The notes below the pieces were generated by a model. The model was given only the letters and a program-made list of their open reading frames with translations. It did no database searches and had not been told where the DNA came from. Made by a program: the position numbers and the translations under genes. Source: Cotesia glomerata (lineage: Eukaryota > Arthropoda > Insecta > Hymenoptera > Braconidae). Taken from it: a stretch of 64,000 bases of DNA. Each line of letters starts with the position of its first letter. The stretch's first letter is position 1. Location: positions 26,808,758 through 26,872,757 of the forward strand of contig NC_058162.1 in the NCBI RefSeq assembly GCF_020080835.1, read 5' to 3'. This document shows, one piece after another, positions 48,561-60,214 of the stretch.

Positions 48561-50200
48561 CCGAAATCTTCAATTTTTACAAATTTCAAATAGTTTGAAT
48601 CATTAAATTCCAAAAACTTCATCTTTTAACATTAAGAACGCCATTTTCTATTTTTTTAATGCCCCATAATATTGCGATCTTTAAAAAAACCAAAATATTA
48701 TCATCAAAATCATCATTTTTTACCCAAAACTTAAATTCCTGCAGATTTTGCACACTTCCAATCATGAAATGCTAAAAATTCAACTTTTAACATCGAAAAT
48801 GTCATTTTAAGATCTTTTTTCATATTTTAAAAAGTTATTTTTACTAAAAGAACAAAAAAATCTTTAATTCTTACCAAAATTTTCAATTCCTGCAAATTTT
48901 GCACATTTTGGATCATCAAATTTCAAAACTCCCCTTTTAACACCAAGAACGCCATTTTCAAATGTTTACTCCCACATCAAAAACTCTTTTAATTCCCAAC
49001 TGCAATCCAAAATCAATTCTAATAAAAGATCAATGCCCGTTCAAATCTAATGATCAGTAGAATGACCAGGCAGGTTAGACGACCTTCCCTCTGACTATTA
49101 CTTCTTAAAACTACTCAAGCGTCGTAATTTTTTGTGATGGACTGAACCTCGAAAAAAAAAATAAAACAACTGTTACTTCATCATCATAGTTACATCCTCA
49201 AAACCAGGAATCCCGATGTGACATAACATTTTGGTAATGTTAATTTAGTAACGTTACTTCACAAGGAGGGGCCCGATCAGGAATCAGGAATTCCGATTTA
49301 TTATGTAATCGCCGGATAAGGCAAGAGTAACTGGTGGATCAACGGTACACCGTATCGTTTATCTTGTAATGTCGCTTGATCAATCTCCAACGATGATGCT
49401 CAACTTTTGTCGATCTTTAACTAAACTTTGACTCTATTTTAACAATAAGGAAATTCCAAATTCTCCTAAACACATTTGGAATTCCCTAATGGCGCCATCT
49501 GTGTGCAGAAATTCGTACTAAAGCCTATTCTACAGTCATCCTAACCAAAAAAGCAAGCTTGTGCAAAATATTTCATAAAATTGAACCAAAAATTGATATT
49601 TGGTACCTTAGATGTTCCAATTGAAGAAAATCTTGCAAAATTGGAAAAATAATGAACCTGTTGAAGAAGCTAAGCTTGGAACCATTTTAAATTGCCAAAA
49701 CTTGAAGATTTGGTGAAGATATCTCAATGCAAACATTAGTATTCAATTGTTCCAACGTCTAAATTTGATAACATCAATCGAAGCAACTGAAGCTTGGCTC
49801 ATTCTTGTAGCTTTAATCAGAAATTAGTATTCCTCAAAGCACTGGTGGCAATAAATAAGTTTTGAATTAAACCCTGGTGGTTGATTTTCCAGGTAGGTGG
49901 TCTCGCGCTCCAGTGCGAATCTAAAACTAAAGATAGCAGTACGGGATTCTCTTACAGAGAACAAACGAGTGTTAAGTGTCTCTCTTGTGGCTCTTTATCG
50001 GAATAGTATGTTTTATGGAAATAGATCTCTGGTTAATCAATAAAGCGTAGTAAGGACGATTGATAAAGAAATAGTGGTGGGATAGATATAGCGGCCTCGA
50101 TTTGACATAACGGCCTGCAAGTTAAGAGTTGTACTATGTGTGCTTCCTTTCACGGTCAATCCTGTTCCCTCTCACTTAAAAACTAAACTCCGGCTGAGAT
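48561..50200. other. Unique DNA with degenerate AT repeats, no gene called
   Basis: Degenerate CATCAAATTCCAAAACT-like units occur at 48590-48960. A segment around 49895 (TTTTCCAG followed by GTAGGTGGTCTCGCGCTCCA) could be an exon edge but has no open frame of note. Confidence 0.3.
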
Positions 50201-50263
50201 ATGTCTAACGGGTCAGGCATAACAACCTCTTCTACAGTCGAGCAACGCACATGTGTGATCCAG
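50201..50263 (+). CDS. Candidate first coding exon, 21 codons
   Basis: The ATG at 50201 (G at -3) opens exactly 21 codons (MSNGSGITTSSTVEQ then RTCVIQ) ending at ATCCAG|GTATTT, an acceptable donor in phase 0. Codon choice is less AT-biased than in flanking DNA, and Ser/Thr/Gly-rich N-termini of this kind are common in intracellular insect proteins. The protein is not identified. The preceding 100 bases could be 5'UTR. Confidence 0.35.
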
Positions 50264-51186
50264 GTATTTAAACGATTTTACAATAAAAACTCACCAGTAT
50301 TTTTTATCTTATTCTCGATAGTTTCGTCATCAGGAAACTAATCGTCGCGTGGATTGTTGTTGATGTTGGTCATGCATGGGTTTGCTCGAACCCGAGCCAA
50401 TTTACTGGCTGCCGAGATGAGAGTGATGATACTACGATTCAGCTCTCACGCTTTGGCTAAGCTGTGTGCAAATCCAGGAAAAAACCTCCAAAGTTTAATT
50501 GAATCACATTTAAATCGTTGGAGATATGACGAAGTGATCTGGAGTGTCATCCAGCGGCGCAGTGATGGCAATTTTAATTACCCGGTTGGTAATTCCAGAT
50601 CGACATCTCGATTAACGATAATCTAGTACAGATTTAGCCTAAGCCGAGCTTATTTTAGCATCGAGCATGGGAAAGATCTGTATCAAGACTGGTTCCACCG
50701 GAGACAGATTGATAATTATTATTAGAGCTAGAAAAATAATCATCAATATGGATAAACTAAACGGGAACCGGATTCTGCAAACCCGTTGCCGTTAACCGCT
50801 TGTGGTTTCGCGGGGACTGTTTTGATGGCTGCTGCTGCTGCTGCTTCTAAATATACATTGATCCATGAAGAGTGAAGCGAAGGTGAATATCGTTTTCGTT
50901 CAACTGCAGGTGGCCACTTCCTGGCGCATGATACGATGATGAGGGGTAACTACCTCACGTGTAATCCCAGGTAATAGGTAATTCGGTAGCGTGAGATCCA
51001 GGAAATGGATAGAGGGTTTCCAACACTCTTTCGGCTGATATGCGATTGATCGCATGATCATCCCGAAGAAGGTAAATATTTGCCAAGGGTATTATCTATT
51101 TAATGACTACCTCAGGAGCTTCGAGGTTAGGCTGACAATTAATCATAAAAACACTTCAAAACAAAAAGTATTGTTCCAGGATACAA
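50264..51186. other. Unique, moderately GC-rich DNA
   Basis: A 90-codon frame (50354-50626) contains RTRANLLAAEMRVMI but has no splice pair. A (GCT)n run lies at 50827-50845. ATGATCATCCCGAAGAAG|GTAAAT (51054-51071) is another donor-terminated ATG frame, only six codons long. Confidence 0.25.
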
Positions 51187-52808
51187 GAGGGAGTTTTCTC
51201 ATGGTAAAAATGTGTATTGTGATTATCAAAAGCCTAGTATAGTTATCAGAGCATTACTGAATTTAGTTTGAGGTCTATACTCTCAGTAATATTATAGTAA
51301 TATAATTTAATAATACTGCTGTACTAAAACAATTGATTTAAGCTCATCTAAATTCATTTTTTCGACTTAGGTTGAGATCTATACTCTAATCAATAATGCT
51401 ATAGTACGTGTGTTGTTGTCAGTCCCGTCGCCATTTTTATACTATAGTAAATTCCGAGTTTTCCCGCGTATCTTGTGTTATTTATATTTATGTCCAGTCT
51501 ATTTATAATTTATAGTCTGAAAATAAATTAAAACAATTATTATAAGTAATTATAATTCTATATACAGCTTTAAAATAAACATTTATTATTACACTTATAA
51601 TTTAAATGATTATTTATTTGAATAGTTATTAAAAAATAAAAAAATGTCAGTAAAGTGAGGTTATAATAATTTGATTAAGCATTTGGTATTTTGACTATAG
51701 TAAATTAAAGTATTGTTCCTATCAGTATACAAAGTATAGAGGGAGTTTTCTCATGGTAAAAATATGTATTGTGATTATTAAAAGCCCAGTATAGTTATCA
51801 GAGCATTACTGAATTTAGTTTGAGGTCTATACTCTCAGTAATACTATAGTAATATAATTTAATAATACTGCTGTATTAAAATAATTGATTTAAGCTCATC
51901 TAAGTTTATTTTTTCGACTCGGGTTGAGATCTATACTCTAATCAATAATACTATAGTACGTGTGTTGTTGTCAGTCCCGTCGCCATTTTTATACTATAGT
52001 AAATTCCGAGTTTTCCCGCGTATCTTGTGTTATTTATATTTATGTCCAGTCTATTTATAATATATAGTCTGAAAATAAATTAAAACAATAATTATAAGTA
52101 ATTATAATTCTAGATACAGCTTTAAAATAAACATTTATTATTACACTTATAATTTAAATGATTATTTATTTGAATAGTTATTAAAAAATAAAAAAATGTC
52201 AGTAAAGTGAGGTTATAATTATTTGATTAAGCATTTGGTATTTTGACTATAGTAAATTCAAGTATTGTTCCTATCAGTATACAAAGTATAGAGGGAGTTT
52301 TCTCATGGTAAAAATATGTATTGTGATTATTAAAAGCCCAGTATAGTTATCAAAACATTACTGAATTTAGTTTGAGGTCTATACTCTCAGTAATACTATA
52401 GTAATATAATTTAATAATACTGCTGTATTAAAATAATTGATTAAAGCTCATCCAAGTTCATTTTTTCGACTCGGGTTGAGATCTATACTCTAATCAATAA
52501 TACTATAGTACGTGTGTTGTTGTCAGTCCCGTCGCCATTTTTATACTATAGTAAATTCCGAGTTTTCCCGCGTATTTTGTGTTATTTATATTTATGTCCA
52601 GTCTATTTATAATATATAGTCTGAAAATAAATTAAAACAATAATTATAAGTAATTATAATTCTAGATACAGCTTTAAAATAAACATTTATTATTACATTT
52701 ATAATGTAAATGATTATTCATTTGAATAGTTATTAAAAAATAAAAAAATGTCAGTAAAGTGAGGTTATAATCATTTGATTTAGCATTCGATATTTTAACT
52801 ATAGTAAA
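51187..52808 (+). repeat. Family I: 552-bp tandem triplicate
   Basis: GAGGGAGTTTTCTCATGGTA starts units at 51187, 51739 and 52291, a constant 552-bp spacing. Each holds TGAGGTCTATACTCTCAGTA, GTGTTGTTGTCAGTCCCGTC GCC, TATACTATAGTAAATTCCGA and TAAAAAAATGTCAGTAAAGT. Units 2 and 3 are more alike than either is to unit 1. The ACTATAGTAAAT phrase recurs within a unit. Non-coding. Confidence 0.9.
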
Positions 52809-53918
52809 TTCGTAAAGAGAGAATTAATAAAACTTAGAGTCCTTAAGTAACGAAATCAAAGCCAATATTAATTTATCCTCAAGTTTTGTATTTGCTAAAA
52901 CTCTCGACTAATTACGTAAATACACTGGTTAAATATTTGAGGAAGCATGTAGGCCAGGGTCTTCTCCCACATTAGCAGATAATTATTTTCCACAAAACTC
53001 TAATGCTTGAATCCTACAACACGATTTGAGATTAATTCGTCGGAGTATCGGCAAAGGTCGGGTAGCTTGTACCACAATCTGATGAAGGTCAACGGTTTGG
53101 TTTTAAATAAACCGGCATAGGTTGACAGTAAAATATCAGCAGGTACTCACTGGTTATAAGATTGGATGATAGGTTAGCGCGGGTGCTCCTTTACCTTGGT
53201 TGCGCTTGAGGTTGAGCTTCTTCTGGATACTGGGTATGGGTACTGTTAGACCCGATGAATGATAACCCGACGATATGCTGGGTAAGATACAATAGAAAGG
53301 AATATTCTGCTGCTGGAGAATCAAATTTTTACAAAGGATCAAAATTGTAATTTCTGGGTTAAATATTGAACTAAAATTTTCTATCAAAATTGTTCGATAT
53401 TTCTAACCATTAAGCCAGAATATCAACTCAAATTTTATCAAGATTAAAAATGACTTAACCAGAAAAGTGATTCTTATTAAAAGTATTCCGCGGACAGAGT
53501 TCAAGGTTGACAAGAGCCCACAATGATCAAATTGAATCATTGTTTACAAAGCTAGCCCACTATCAAGGCAATCAATAGCTGACTAAACACACTTATTGTC
53601 AAAACCGGCCTCGAGTAGCTCGTCTACAAAAACAAATCCAGAAGTGAGGAAGATTAATCCGATAAACTACAGTTAGCCTTGTAAAAAAGTGTGGATAAAC
53701 CATCAAACGTCTATCAAATGTCATCGGGATCTGATTGCGTGAGGCGAGGTGCAACCTTGCATAGATCTTTGAATAAATTCACGCCTGAAGCGAACGTCGA
53801 CGCTGGGATATGGATCATCATCATCATCATCATCATCATCATGCTCTCGGAGATCGTGATGCTCAAGATTACCGGAGTCTAAAATAAAAATGACGTGTCA
53901 GGTATTTTCCGCCAAAAA
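52809..53918. other. Unique, moderately GC-rich DNA; (ATC)n at 53814-53842
   Basis: A 25-codon frame from the ATG at 53810 reads the ATC run as poly-His followed by ALGDRDAQDYRSLK. A different frame reads it as poly-Ile. Neither is confirmed by splice sites. Confidence 0.25.
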
Positions 53919-54014
53919 ATGAACCGGCAAATTGAATATCTCTCCGCCTTTCTCGATCACTCTCGATTACTGTTGCCGAGCGTCTTCTTCTTGCACGCAG
54001 CTCTTCTTCACCAG
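53919..54014 (+). CDS. Candidate first coding exon with hydrophobic segment
   Basis: The ATG at 53919 sits in a favourable context (AAAAAATG) and opens exactly 32 codons to CACCAG|GTAACA (phase 0). The peptide begins MNRQIEYLSAFLDHSR and continues LLLPSVFFLHAALLHQ, so a hydrophobic stretch ends just before the splice site, as in signal peptides or anchors, though the n-region is long. No family recognised. The open frame continues past the donor to 54281, so an unspliced reading is possible. Confidence 0.32.
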
Positions 54015-54678
54015 GTAACAACAATTTTTATTTTACTTTTATTTGTGTTTATATTTTTTAATACCTTGAGGTTGCTGATGGCTGATGTGTGCTGTGCGTT
54101 AAACATGGAACGTGTGATGTGTGATGGGGACGAGACTGACCCTCGGGGCCTTTCGTGGAAACGAACCGTCTGCACACACTTTACTCTTTATCTCCGGGCA
54201 TTAAAACCAAAAAGAAACGCCAAGCTGAAAAAGGATAAAAAGGAAAAGGTACTCCGCACGATATCGGTATGTGATCGATAATTATACAAATTTACCTCCT
54301 GGGTAAGGAGTCTATCATTACTAATTGTCGGTGGTGTGTCCTGTCTAACAAACCTAGTCACCTACTTTGTTATTGTAAGTACTTAAATTTCCATATAAGG
54401 ATTCTCAATGGTTGATTTAACATTTCGGTGCACTTTATTGAAAATCGAACCGCTGAATCACGCGAGGTACCATCTCTGAAATTTACCCACGAATAATTAA
54501 TTGTGATTTAACGTCAGGGGGATTTCATTTGAATTTCATTACCATAAATACATACCCGAGATCGTTTTTGCCCTTTTTCTCCTTTACGGAATCCCCCGGC
54601 TCTGTTATTTATTTTGCTTTTGTTTTTGTTAACGCTATCAATTAAAAATCACTGGGGAGCTTTTTTTGGGCTCCCCAG
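54015..54678. other. Unique DNA, no gene recognised
   Basis: Intron if the preceding exon is real. No repeat family recognised until GGCTCCCCAGTAGAAAT at 54670. Confidence 0.3.
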
Positions 54679-55700
54679 TAGAAATAATCTCGATTTAAAC
54701 CAGTAACTGGCCAGCGATATCGAGTAAGAACTAGAAATCGCCCCACCTACAACTAAGTCGTAAACATTGCTATACAAATTAATATTTATTTATTTATTGA
54801 TTTTTTATCAATCGTTGATTTACGTTAGATTTAATTGTTGATTTTTTAAAACAAATCTTTTGATATTTCTGATCGACTGAGAATATTGATAACCTCAAAA
54901 CTTTCAATTCAAAATTGACAGTTTTTTCAAAGCCGCCATGTTTTATTGGATCTGTTGTGAAACTGACCAGTTACTTGACAGAAACTCGATATTATACTGG
55001 CCAGTTTCTGGTTAAAGTCTAGTTGAACTGGCTAGTTACTGGCCAAAAACTCAATTTCATTTTTACTAGGGACACTTGACGAATTTAAAGAAATTTACTT
55101 TATATCTATTAAATCAAAAGTTTAATTTTGGACTTGCGCAGATGTAATACGTTGATATGTTAATAATGTGTATGAGCGATGATTAATGTCCCTATGTACT
55201 GTGTTATAAATTATAAAATTATAAAATTAAATTAGAATAGCTAATAATATTGTTCAAAATTAGTATTAAAGAAATATGGTCCCAAGGAGTTTACTCCAGG
55301 ATCGAAGCCAATAAATAAATATATAAATTAATATTTTGAAGGTTATAATTTTTTGCGGGAATCTCGCCGATAGAGAGGTCGCTTACCTCCGTACTAATAG
55401 TTAACCTTAGTTGTAAAAACTCACACATTAACCTTATATATTACCTTATTCTAATTATACTGGCCAGTTTTTGGTTAAAGTCTAGTTGAACTGGCTAGTT
55501 ACTGGCCAAAAACTCGATTTCATTTCTACTAGGGACACTTGACGAATTTAAAGAAAAACTTATTTTATATCTATTAAATCAGGAGTTTAATTTTGAACTT
55601 GCGCAAATGTGATACTTTGATATGTTAATAATATGTATAAGCGATGATTAATGTCCCTATGTACTCTATGTTATAAATTATAAGCTTATAATAATGAAAC
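54679..55700 (-). mobile_element. Family B element, copy 4 (reverse orientation)
   Basis: Begins AGTAGAAATAATCTCGATTT, passes the distinct end with GCCGCCATGTTTTATTGG, then one complete unit and part of another, fading after TAATGTCCCTATGTACTCTA. The far end is truncated. No coding sequence. Confidence 0.75.
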
Positions 55701-56089
55701 TAAATCAAAAAATTAGTTGAAAAGGATTTCTAACAAGCAAATGAATAATGTAGTAGGTAAAAATGTTTAGGAGATAAATATATATAGCAGAAAACAGTTA
55801 GGAGTTGACAAGTCCCGGCGATATGGTGAATTTTTAGCGAGTACTTATCGGGACTGTGGAATGCTCTTGAGCTTGAGGTTGAGCTCTCTCGAGAGTTTGA
55901 GTCAAGTGTGTCCAGGTATCCGGCGAAGGTAGAGCGAGACAGAGGAAAGAAAGAGACTTGTGTCTCCTGATACTGGGTATAGAGAAAAGCAAAGAGCCGA
56001 GAGCCTTTGAGAATAAAATTTATCCATTTTAAAAGGACGTTCGTGCTGTATCGGTAAGGGTCGGAACGGCTCAATCGCACCTACTCCCA
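55701..56089. other. Region with overlapping minus-strand frames, gene not established
   Basis: Two overlapping minus-strand frames cover 55730-56090. One contains an ATG (about 56030) starting MDKFYSQRLSALCFSLYPVS. There is no clear splice pair or homology. Confidence 0.2.
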
Positions 56090-56420
56090 ACTACCAACTG
56101 CTCACTCTTCTGACTTGATACTGAGTACTCTTGCTGACTACTGACTATCCTCGGTCCAGCTCTCGGTGGAGTTGATGAAGAGCGACGATAACATTCATGA
56201 GCCAGCGAGCGGGACCAGTAGCGCTAACACGCGAGCGATTAGCATAAAACGAGTCTCATTAGCGAGAACGTACGCGCCCCGTCCGAAATATACACAACCC
56301 GGAACTGTCACTATAGGCATCTTCATCTAGACTAGAACACTCATTTAATTCTACTCTGTTATTTAGCCTCCACTACCGATAGCATGGTCCGAGGGCGCCA
56401 TTTTCCTTTTTAACGCTGCT
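56090..56420. promoter_or_regulatory. GC-elevated block, possible promoter
   Basis: GCCAGCGAGCGGGACCAGTA, AACACGCGAGCGATTAGC and GAACGTACGCGCCCCGTCCG stand out as CpG-rich in an AT-rich context. Orientation is undecided. Confidence 0.3.
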
Positions 56421-56529
56421 GGTTGGTTGAACAGGCCTTTAGATAGCCGTTTTGTCCATTATTGTCTTTGGTTTTCATATAAAAGCTGTAGAACCATCCA
56501 ATACGTCGTTTTTTTTAAATATAAGCATC

Positions 56530-57560
56530 ATTGAAACCAGCCTCAAGGTTTCATAGAAATTAGGCTTAAGCTTCTGGTTATTTCTGGCATTTACATGAAA
56601 CATAAAGATAAAAAAAAAAAGAAAATTTTACGGCAAGATGGCCTAAAGCCTTTAAAAGATTGTATTTGATAGAAATGGGGCTCAAGGCTTCATAAAAATC
56701 CGGCTTAAGGTTATTCTATAAACTGGATTTAAATCTCTTTTGAAATTCGCAAAAAATTTTGAATTAAAACTTAATGAAATTTAACAGCAAGATCTAGTGC
56801 ATTCAAAAGATTGAAGTCTATGGAGAAAAGGCTTAAGGTTTCATAAAAAGAAGCTGTAATGTTTTATAGAAATCAAGCTTAAGGTTTTATTGATATTTAC
56901 ATGAAACTTCAAGATAATAAAGATGAAAATTTGGCGGGAAAACCTTTAAAAGATTATATTTCATAGAAATGCGGCTTAAGGTTTCATAGAAACAGGCATT
57001 AAGGTTGAAATTTAAATAAACTTAAGCTTAAGCTTTTAAAAAATTTAATTTTGTAGAAATTTGGCTCAAGATTTCATAGAAATGCATCTAAAACTATGAG
57101 CCAAATTTAAGATTGTATTGGATAGAAATGCGGCTTAAGGCTTCATGAAAATCAGGCTTAAGGTTTTATAGAAGCTACATTTGAAGCTCCCTTGACTGTC
57201 GCAATAACCTTCAAATTAAAACTTAATGAAATTTAACATCAAGATCTAATGTCTGCAAAAGATCGAATTCTATGGAAATACGGCTTTAGGTTTCATAGAA
57301 AGAAGCCATAATGTTTTATAGAAATCAAGCTTAAGGTTTTATTGATATTTACATGAAACTTCATGATTTAAAGAATGAAAATTTTCCGTCTAAATGGCTG
57401 AAATCCTTTAATAGATTATATTTTATAGAAATGTGGATTAATGTTTAATAGAAACAAACCTTGAGGTAGCAATTTGAATAAAATTAAGCTTAAGCTATTA
57501 AAAAATTGTAATTTGTAGAAATAAAGCTCCAGATTTTACAGAAATGCATCTAAAATTGTG
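56530..57560. repeat. Family J: about 457-bp tandem repeat
   Basis: ACTTAATGAAATTTAACA recurs at about 56768 and 57225. Shorter sub-motifs, GGCTTAAGGTTTCATAGAAA and TTTTAAAAGATT, appear several times per unit. Confidence 0.75.
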
Positions 57561-58751
57561 AGTCAAATTTAATATTTTTGTAGAATTCCCACAGATGGCG
57601 ATACTAACGTAAAAATGGCGTTTTTAAGTCAAAAGTAATTTAGTTCAAGTTAAAAAGTAATTTTATGTATTTTCAAGGTTTGAATATCGATAAAATAGTG
57701 CAATTTTATCTTGTAGGTAAAAAAAAAATATCTGACAAAACTTCTATTTATAGCGATGAAGAAAAATGATTAAATTGTAAGCCATCTGAAGATAAGACAA
57801 CCTCAAAAAAGGTGTCAAAAATTCCGGGAACAGAAAGTTAGTCCAGCAAAAAAGTAATTTTATAAATTACTCAATTAATATCTTAGTGAAAAAGTGAATT
57901 TAAATCACAAGTCCGCGCATGCAACCTTGGTGCATGATTTTTTAATAACCTCAGAATAGTTAATGCCCCGCGGTGAAAATTAATCGATTTAAATATAGAT
58001 ATATGTGGATATGTATATGTATATCCAATTCCCGGTATGTTTTTTAAAAAATTTAAATTGTTAGTTGTCTGACAACAGACGAAGATTATCTATTTTTTAT
58101 CAGAGAAGACAAAAAGGCAGTGTTGTTATTTATCTGGTTATTTATCAATGATAATTTAAACAAAGTACCTTAACAACTTTGTTGAGCGGACAGACCGTGA
58201 CAAAATGTGACAAATGGTCACCCTTAATCTCCAGCCGGTATTTTATATTTAAAACCGTTGTAATAATTAAGTGGTGTATTAATGCTGCAATCGGCATTTA
58301 AGCATTAGCAATAAGCGATTATGCTGCAACTCTCCAGTGGATTATTGTTGGATCGGAAGATTGTATTGCCGCAATAAGTCTGCGGCCTTGCAAGGATGCG
58401 GGGCACAATTTACATTTTATTATTATTTATTTATATTTATATTCATAATAAATTTAAATAACGCCTTACATGGAAACAATAAAAGTCTCCAAGATGGTAG
58501 CATGATACATCATCTATTGTCATCCTGCATCACAACTCTAAGCGTCATGAGACACCTGTTATGTCGCCGTAAATTCACCGACACGTGTGCTCAGCTCGAC
58601 ATTTACACATGGACAGCACATCCTGTACACATGCAACCATTAATTTCATCCGACAAGATTGACTGCTTTTAAATGGTCAGATTTATCTTCAGAGTGTCTT
58701 TTTACCTTTTCTAACCTTTTTTATTTACATTTCTTCTCTTGTTCCACTATA
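57561..58751. other. AT-rich DNA, no gene recognised
   Basis: One 111-codon frame at 58337-58672 has a non-ATG-like, low-complexity middle (FYYYLFIFIFII) and no splice support. Confidence 0.3.
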
Positions 58752-60214
58752 AACGCTTTTTTTTATGTTTACTCGACTACGTCCGGGCTACGACTGAAAT
58801 TTTTTCTTCCCCCACTACCGCATCTGACCCCCCACTCCTTACCGCGCATGCGCAAAGGCGCTATGCCCCTCAATTAAAATCCAGGTAAGTAATTCAGAAA
58901 AATTAATTAAAATAATTAATTTTGAAGGTAAGATAACATTTTTTTTTTCAATTCTGGATAAATGGCAGGTCCGACGGATCTAAAAAAGCTAACCTCCAAA
59001 CTATAAAAAAAAAGATCTCCAAATGTCAAAGCTGGTCTCATAAATCCAATGAATCATCTGTAACCTAAGAAATTAATTAATTTAGATAAAAAATTGTAAC
59101 CTTAAAATATTTGATTAAGTGAAGAATTGATGTAATTGCGACAATTAAAATAGAGTAATTGATTTAGATGAAGAAATGATCTCAGTGAGTTACTACGTTT
59201 ATTAACATTGTAAATATAATAGTACTAACGATTAATAAACACTTTTTTTTATGTTTACTCGACTACGTCCGTGCTACGACTGAAATTTTTGCTTCCCCCA
59301 CTACCGCATCTGACCCCCACTACTTACCGCGCATGCGCAAAGGCGCTATGCCCCTCAATTAAAATCCAGGTAAGTAATTCAGAAAAATTAATTAAAATAA
59401 TTAATTTTGAAGGTAAGATAACATTTTTTTTTTCAATTCTGGATAAATGGCAGGTCCGACGGATCTAAAAAAGCTAACCTCCAAACTATAAAAAAAAAGA
59501 TCTCCAAATGTCAAAGCTGGTCTCATAAATCCAATTAATCATCTGCAACCTAAAAAATTAATTAATTTAGATAAAAAATTGTAACCTTAAAATATTTGAT
59601 TAAGTGAAGAATTGATGTAATTGCGACAATTAAAATAGAGTAATTGATTTAGATGAAGAAATGATCTCAGTGAGTTACTACGTTTATTAACATTGTAAAT
59701 ATAATAGTACTAACGATTAATAAACACTTTTTTTTATGTTTACTCGACTACGTCCGTGCTACGACTGAAATTTTTGCTTCCCCCACTACCGCATCTGACC
59801 CCCACTACTTACCGCGCATGCGCAAAGGCGCTATGCCCCTCAATTAAAATCCAGGTAAGTAATTCAGAAAAATTAATTAAAATAATTAATTTTGAAGGTA
59901 AGATAACATTTTTTTTTTCAATTCTGGATAAATGGCAGGTCCGGCGGATCTAAAAAAGCTAACCTCCAAACTATAAAAAAAAAGATCTCCAAATGTCAAA
60001 GCTGGTCTCATAAATCCAATGAATCATCTGTAACCTAAAAAATTAATTAAACATTTTAGATAAAAAATTGTAACCTTAAAATATTTGATTAAGTGAAGAA
60101 TTGATGTAATTGCGACAATTAAAATAGAATAATTAATTTAGATGAAGACATGATCTCAGTGAGTTACTACGTTTATTAACATTGTAAATATAATAGTACT
60201 AACGATTAGTAAAC
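58752..60214 (+). repeat. Family K: 485-bp tandem triplicate with NRF-1-like sites and splice donors
   Basis: ATGTTTACTCGACTACGTCC starts at 58765, 59251 and 59736 (spacing 486 and 485). Each unit has CTTCCCCCACTACCGCATCT, the palindrome GCGCATGCGC (58844, 59329, 59814) and about 30 bases later CCAG|GTAAGTA (donors at 58885, 59370, 59855). The three copies are almost identical, so the duplication is recent. Confidence 0.9.
58844..58853. promoter_or_regulatory. NRF-1/Erect-wing-type palindrome (unit 1; also 59329-59338, 59814-59823)
   Basis: GCGCATGCGC matches the core of the NRF-1 site, recognised in insects by the Erect wing orthologue. Binding is inferred from sequence only. A similar TGCGCATGCG occurs at 61503-61512 on the minus strand. 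Confidence 0.4.

Noticed and set aside
55902..56090. Overlapping 62-codon frame in the GC-elevated block
   Set aside because: Two frames compete over the same DNA, neither with splice sites or recognisable homology.
59271..59953. Two identical 65-codon frames
   Set aside because: Identical because units 2 and 3 of the K triplicate are near-identical DNA. The frame crosses the CCAG|GTAAGTA site and is shifted in unit 1.
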